Source: a bacterium (GTDB lineage Bacteria > Chloroflexota > Dormibacteria > Aeolococcales > Bog-877). Taken from it: a stretch of 7,395 nt of DNA. Location: assembly GCA_021798435.1 (NCBI GenBank), contig JAJZGN010000097.1, positions 1 through 7,395 of the forward strand, in the 5' to 3' direction. The translations under genes and the position numbers were made by a program. The notes below the pieces were generated by a model that was not told where the DNA came from, did no database searches, and saw nothing but the letters and a program-made list of their open reading frames with translations. Positions 4,852-7,395 of the stretch are shown here, one piece after another; the stretch's first letter is position 1; each line of letters begins with the position of its first letter.

Positions 4852-7395
4852 CCGAGCACCGCCGATCGGCGCTGCCACTCAGACAGCTTCTGCAGCGCCT
4901 CGAGGGGAGTCATGCGGTCCACCTCGAGGTCCTTCAGCTCGTCAAGGACGGGGTCGACCGGAGGCAGCGGAAGGGGCAGCTGGGTTCCGCCCGCCGTCTC
5001 CTGGGCGAGGGGGCGTTGGCTTTCGTGCTCCCGCAGCACCTCCTCGGCCCGAGCCACCACCGAGGGGAGCACGCCGGCGAGCCGGGCGACGTGCAGTCCG
5101 TATGAGCGGTCGGCCCCCCCGGGGACCACCGTGTGCAGAAAGGTGACCTCGGGGTGGGGGCCGGAGCCCTCCTCGTGGACCTCCATCCGCTGATTGCGGA
5201 GCCCGGGCATCCGGTCGAGGGCCGTGAGCTCGTGGTAGTGGGTGGAGAACACGACGCGAGCCGGCGCGGAGGGCCGATTGTGCAGATCCTCGAGGATGGC
5301 CTGAGCGAGGCTGAGGCCGTCATAGGTGCTGGTACCCCGCCCCACTTCGTCGAGGAGGACGAGGCTGCGCCGGGTGGCCTCCCTGAGGATCTCCGCCACC
5401 TCGGTCATCTCCACCATGAAGGTGGAGCGCCCGCCTGAGATGTCGTCCTGAGCACCGACCCGGGTGAAGATGCGGTCCACAAGCCCAAACCGGGCCCGGG
5501 AGCAGGGAATTGGCGCCCCGATCTGACCCAGGAGGCACAGAAGCGCCACCTGGCGCAGGAAGGTCGACTTCCCCGCCATGTTCGGGCCGGTGATCAGCCA
5601 GATGCGCTCCCCCTCCCCGTCCATCCGGCAGCTGTTGGCCACGAACCTACCGGTGCCCACCGCCTGCTCGACCAGGGGGTGGCGGCCGTCTTCGAGGTCC
5701 AGCGCGAACGTGGCGTCGACCTCCGGGATGACCCACCCCAGCTCCACGCCGGTGACCGCCAGGGCGCAGATGGCGTCCAACTCCGCCAGTGCGCCGGCGG
5801 CCCGAGACAGTGGGGCGGCCTCCGCCGCCGCCTCCGCCACCAGCTGGCGGAGCAGCTCCATTTCGCGTCGGACGGCGCGCTCTCGGGCCGAGAGGACCAC
5901 GAGCTCCCGTTCCTTGAGCTCGGCGGTCACATAGCGCTCGGCGCCCACCAGCGACTGGCGGCGTTGATACTCCGGGGGCAACTGCTCCTGGGCGGAGCGC
6001 CTGACCTCGATGTAGTAGCCGAAGACCCGGTTGTAACCGACCTTCAGGGTCCGGATCCCAGTCCGGGTACGCTCCTTGGCCTCAAGATCGGAGATGTACT
6101 GCCGGGCACCCCGGCTCTCGTCGAGGATCGAGTGCAGCTCAGGGTCCTGCTCGGGCCGGATGAACCCTCCCTCGCGCGGGTTCAGAGGGGGATCGGCCAC
6201 GAGCAACTGGGTGAGCCTTTCCGCCAGCTCCAGAGGAGCCTCCGCCAGCGACTGGGCCAGGTGCGCCAGCCGAGGGTCAAAGGTGGTCGAGGCGGCCTGG
6301 GCCAGCTGGGGAAGCAGGCGCACCGTCGCGGCCAGGGACTGCAGGTCCCTGGGGCCCGCCAGCCCATGCGCACAGCGCCCGGTCAGCCGCTCCAGGTCTC
6401 GGCACTGCGCCAGCACGCCCACCAACTCGGCCCTCGCCCTCCCGCGATCCATGAGCGCGGCGACCGCGGCCTGCCGGGAGTGCAGCGGCTCGAGCTCGGC
6501 GAGGGGCGTCAGCAACCAGGCCCTGAGCTTCCGGGACCCCGCGGCGGTCCGACACCGATCCAGGAGGCGCAGGGCGGTCGGACCCCCGGTCGCCAGCGGC
6601 TCCACCAGCTCCAGGTTGCGCCGGGTATGGATGTCGAGTTGCATTGAGGAACCCGGCTGCGACCAGCTCAGCCGCAGGAAGGTCGTGTCGCCGAGCAGGC
6701 GCGCGGACCGGCCGTAGGTCACCAGGGCCGCCAGGGCGCCGAGGGCAGGCGACGGGCCCGCGCCCCCCTGCCCGGCACCCGGGGCCAGGCCCAGGCTCTC
6801 AGCCAGCTTGAGGCCGTCAGAGAGGTCGAAGTTGGCCCTTGGACAGGGGGTGAGGGCCAGCCGGGGCGGACACGGGACTCCTTCCGGCGCAGGTTCCGGG
6901 ACCAGGACCTCGGCGACGTCCTGGGTCGCCAGCTGCGCCAGGGCTGCGGCGAGGTCGCCGGGCACCACGGTGAGCTGGCCCTCCCCGGTGCTGTAGTCCA
7001 TCGCCGCCACCCCGATGCCGGCAGTCCCGGTAGGCAGAACTGCCGCACAGCGACGGGGCATGGTCGGTTCCAGGAGGGAGTCCTCGACCAGAGTCCCGGC
7101 GCTGAGCACCCGGGTGACCCGCCGCTGAACCAACTTGGCGCCAGGTCGCGCCTCTTCCACCTGATCACACACCGCCACCTTGAGGCCGGCCTCGACCAGC
7201 CGGCGGGTGTAGACGTCCGCGCTCTGGTGGGGAACCCCGCACATTGGGACCCTGCCACCGTGACCGAAGTCCCGGCTGGTCAGGGCCACTCCCAGGATCG
7301 GAGCCACCAGCACGGCGTCTTCCGCAAACATCTCGAAGAAGTCGCCCAGCCGGAAGAGGACGATGCAGTCCGGGTGCTTCCGCCACCCTATCGCC
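4848..7395 (-). CDS. mutS: MutS, DNA mismatch-recognition ATPase (5' end outside window)
   Basis: MutS binds mismatches and small loops, then recruits MutL as an ATP-driven sliding clamp. The frame is open to the right edge and gives 848 residues. By alignment with E. coli and B. subtilis only about 10-17 N-terminal residues are missing. Numbering from the first complete codon in the window, the mismatch-reading Phe-X-Glu is Phe19/Glu21 in GDFFEMF. VPMCGVP and CDQVEEA follow in domain I, then a connector domain. The core begins at QLDIHTRRNLELVEPL. The clamp domain includes GYNRVFGYYIEV. The ATPase has Walker A GPNMAGKST (603-611), Walker B LLDE with Asp682 and Glu683, GRGTSTYDG, and the switch histidine near 719 in STHYHEL. 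The C-terminal tail keeps the linker and the short helical MTPLEALQKL end. This is a MutS1-type repair protein, not the MutS2 family. Its promoter lies outside the window. Confidence 0.98.
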   Translation of the reverse strand, partial: AIGWRKHPDCIVLFRLGDFFEMFAEDAVLVAPILGVALTSRDFGHGGRVPMCGVPHQSADVYTRRLVEAGLKVAVCDQVEEARPGAKLVQRRVTRVLSAGTLVEDSLLEPTMPRRCAAVLPTGTAGIGVAAMDYSTGEGQLTVVPGDLAAALAQLATQDVAEVLVPEPAPEGVPCPPRLALTPCPRANFDLSDGLKLAESLGLAPGAGQGGAGPSPALGALAALVTYGRSARLLGDTTFLRLSWSQPGSSMQLDIHTRRNLELVEPLATGGPTALRLLDRCRTAAGSRKLRAWLLTPLAELEPLHSRQAAVAALMDRGRARAELVGVLAQCRDLERLTGRCAHGLAGPRDLQSLAATVRLLPQLAQAASTTFDPRLAHLAQSLAEAPLELAERLTQLLVADPPLNPREGGFIRPEQDPELHSILDESRGARQYISDLEAKERTRTGIRTLKVGYNRVFGYYIEVRRSAQEQLPPEYQRRQSLVGAERYVTAELKERELVVLSARERAVRREMELLRQLVAEAAAEAAPLSRAAGALAELDAICALAVTGVELGWVIPEVDATFALDLEDGRHPLVEQAVGTGRFVANSCRMDGEGERIWLITGPNMAGKSTFLRQVALLCLLGQIGAPIPCSRARFGLVDRIFTRVGAQDDISGGRSTFMVEMTEVAEILREATRRSLVLLDEVGRGTSTYDGLSLAQAILEDLHNRPSAPARVVFSTHYHELTALDRMPGLRNQRMEVHEEGSGPHPEVTFLHTVVPGGADRSYGLHVARLAGVLPSVVARAEEVLREHESQRPLAQETAGGTQLPLPLPPVDPVLDELKDLEVDRMTPLEALQKLSEWQRRSAVLG
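4968..4982 (-). other. Candidate beta-clamp binding motif in MutS tail (QLPLP)
   Basis: Bacterial MutS proteins carry a short clamp-binding peptide of the QL[SD]LF kind in the linker after the ATPase domain (QMSLL in E. coli, QLSFF in B. subtilis). Here the same linker has QLPLPL, encoded at 4982 downward, 44 residues from the end. Position and the Gln-Leu-x-Leu core fit. The prolines are unusual, so this is a candidate only. Confidence 0.45.

Noticed and set aside
4861..4870. Perfect palindrome GCCGATCGGC
   Set aside because: It lies in the last codons of mutS. It is short, has no partner copies noticed, and is ordinary in GC-rich DNA.
4852..4878. Upstream GTG start for mutL
   Set aside because: It adds only nine residues, has no Shine-Dalgarno sequence, and the ATG at 4851 forms the canonical ATGA overlap with mutS.
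5679..6647. Long plus-strand open frame (322 codons) opposite mutS
   Set aside because: It lies fully antisense to clearly conserved mutS. The translation is rich in Gly, Arg and Gln with no recognisable motif. Such shadows are expected in GC-rich DNA.

Overview
This is a GC-rich window (roughly two-thirds G+C by eye) from a bacterial chromosome. It holds five housekeeping genes: four of a DNA-repair and RNA-quality cluster on the minus strand, read right to left, and lexA facing them on the plus strand. I see no insertion sequence, phage gene, CRISPR array, RNA gene or accessory system. I looked for a novel system and did not find one; the interest lies in regulation and in sequence details of known genes.

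Layout from the left. Positions 1-211 hold no gene I can support. A near-perfect GAAC-N4-GTTC type SOS box (212-227) overlaps the -35 element of a candidate sigma-70-like promoter (224-252). A strong ribosome binding site follows, then lexA (299-937, plus). After only 10 bases the minus-strand cluster ends tail to tail with lexA. In transcription order the cluster is mutS (entering from the right edge, first few codons missing, stop at 4848), mutL (4851-3112), miaA (3115-2231) and hflX (2234-948). Each of its three junctions is a 4-base start/stop overlap (ATGA, GTGA, GTGA), and the two GTG starts have little or no Shine-Dalgarno sequence. This points to one polycistronic message with translational coupling.

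Function. MutS finds mismatches and MutL acts downstream. This MutL carries the metal-dependent endonuclease motifs of MutH-less mismatch repair. MiaA prenylates A37 of tRNAs that read UNN codons, and HflX is a GTPase that splits or rescues stalled ribosomes. LexA represses the SOS regulon, apparently including its own gene. The window thus combines mismatch repair, SOS control and translation fidelity.

Organism. The LexA recognition helix and its operator are of the Gram-positive kind (Bacillus/Actinobacteria), not the proteobacterial CTGT-N8-ACAG kind. MutL is the nicking type, and hfq is absent between miaA and hflX. A lexA gene convergent with hflX downstream of miaA recalls actinobacterial gene order, but most Actinobacteria lack mutS and mutL. 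A high-GC lineage of the Terrabacteria, for example Chloroflexota, Dormibacterota or another group near Actinobacteria, fits best. This placement is an inference and would need a tree.
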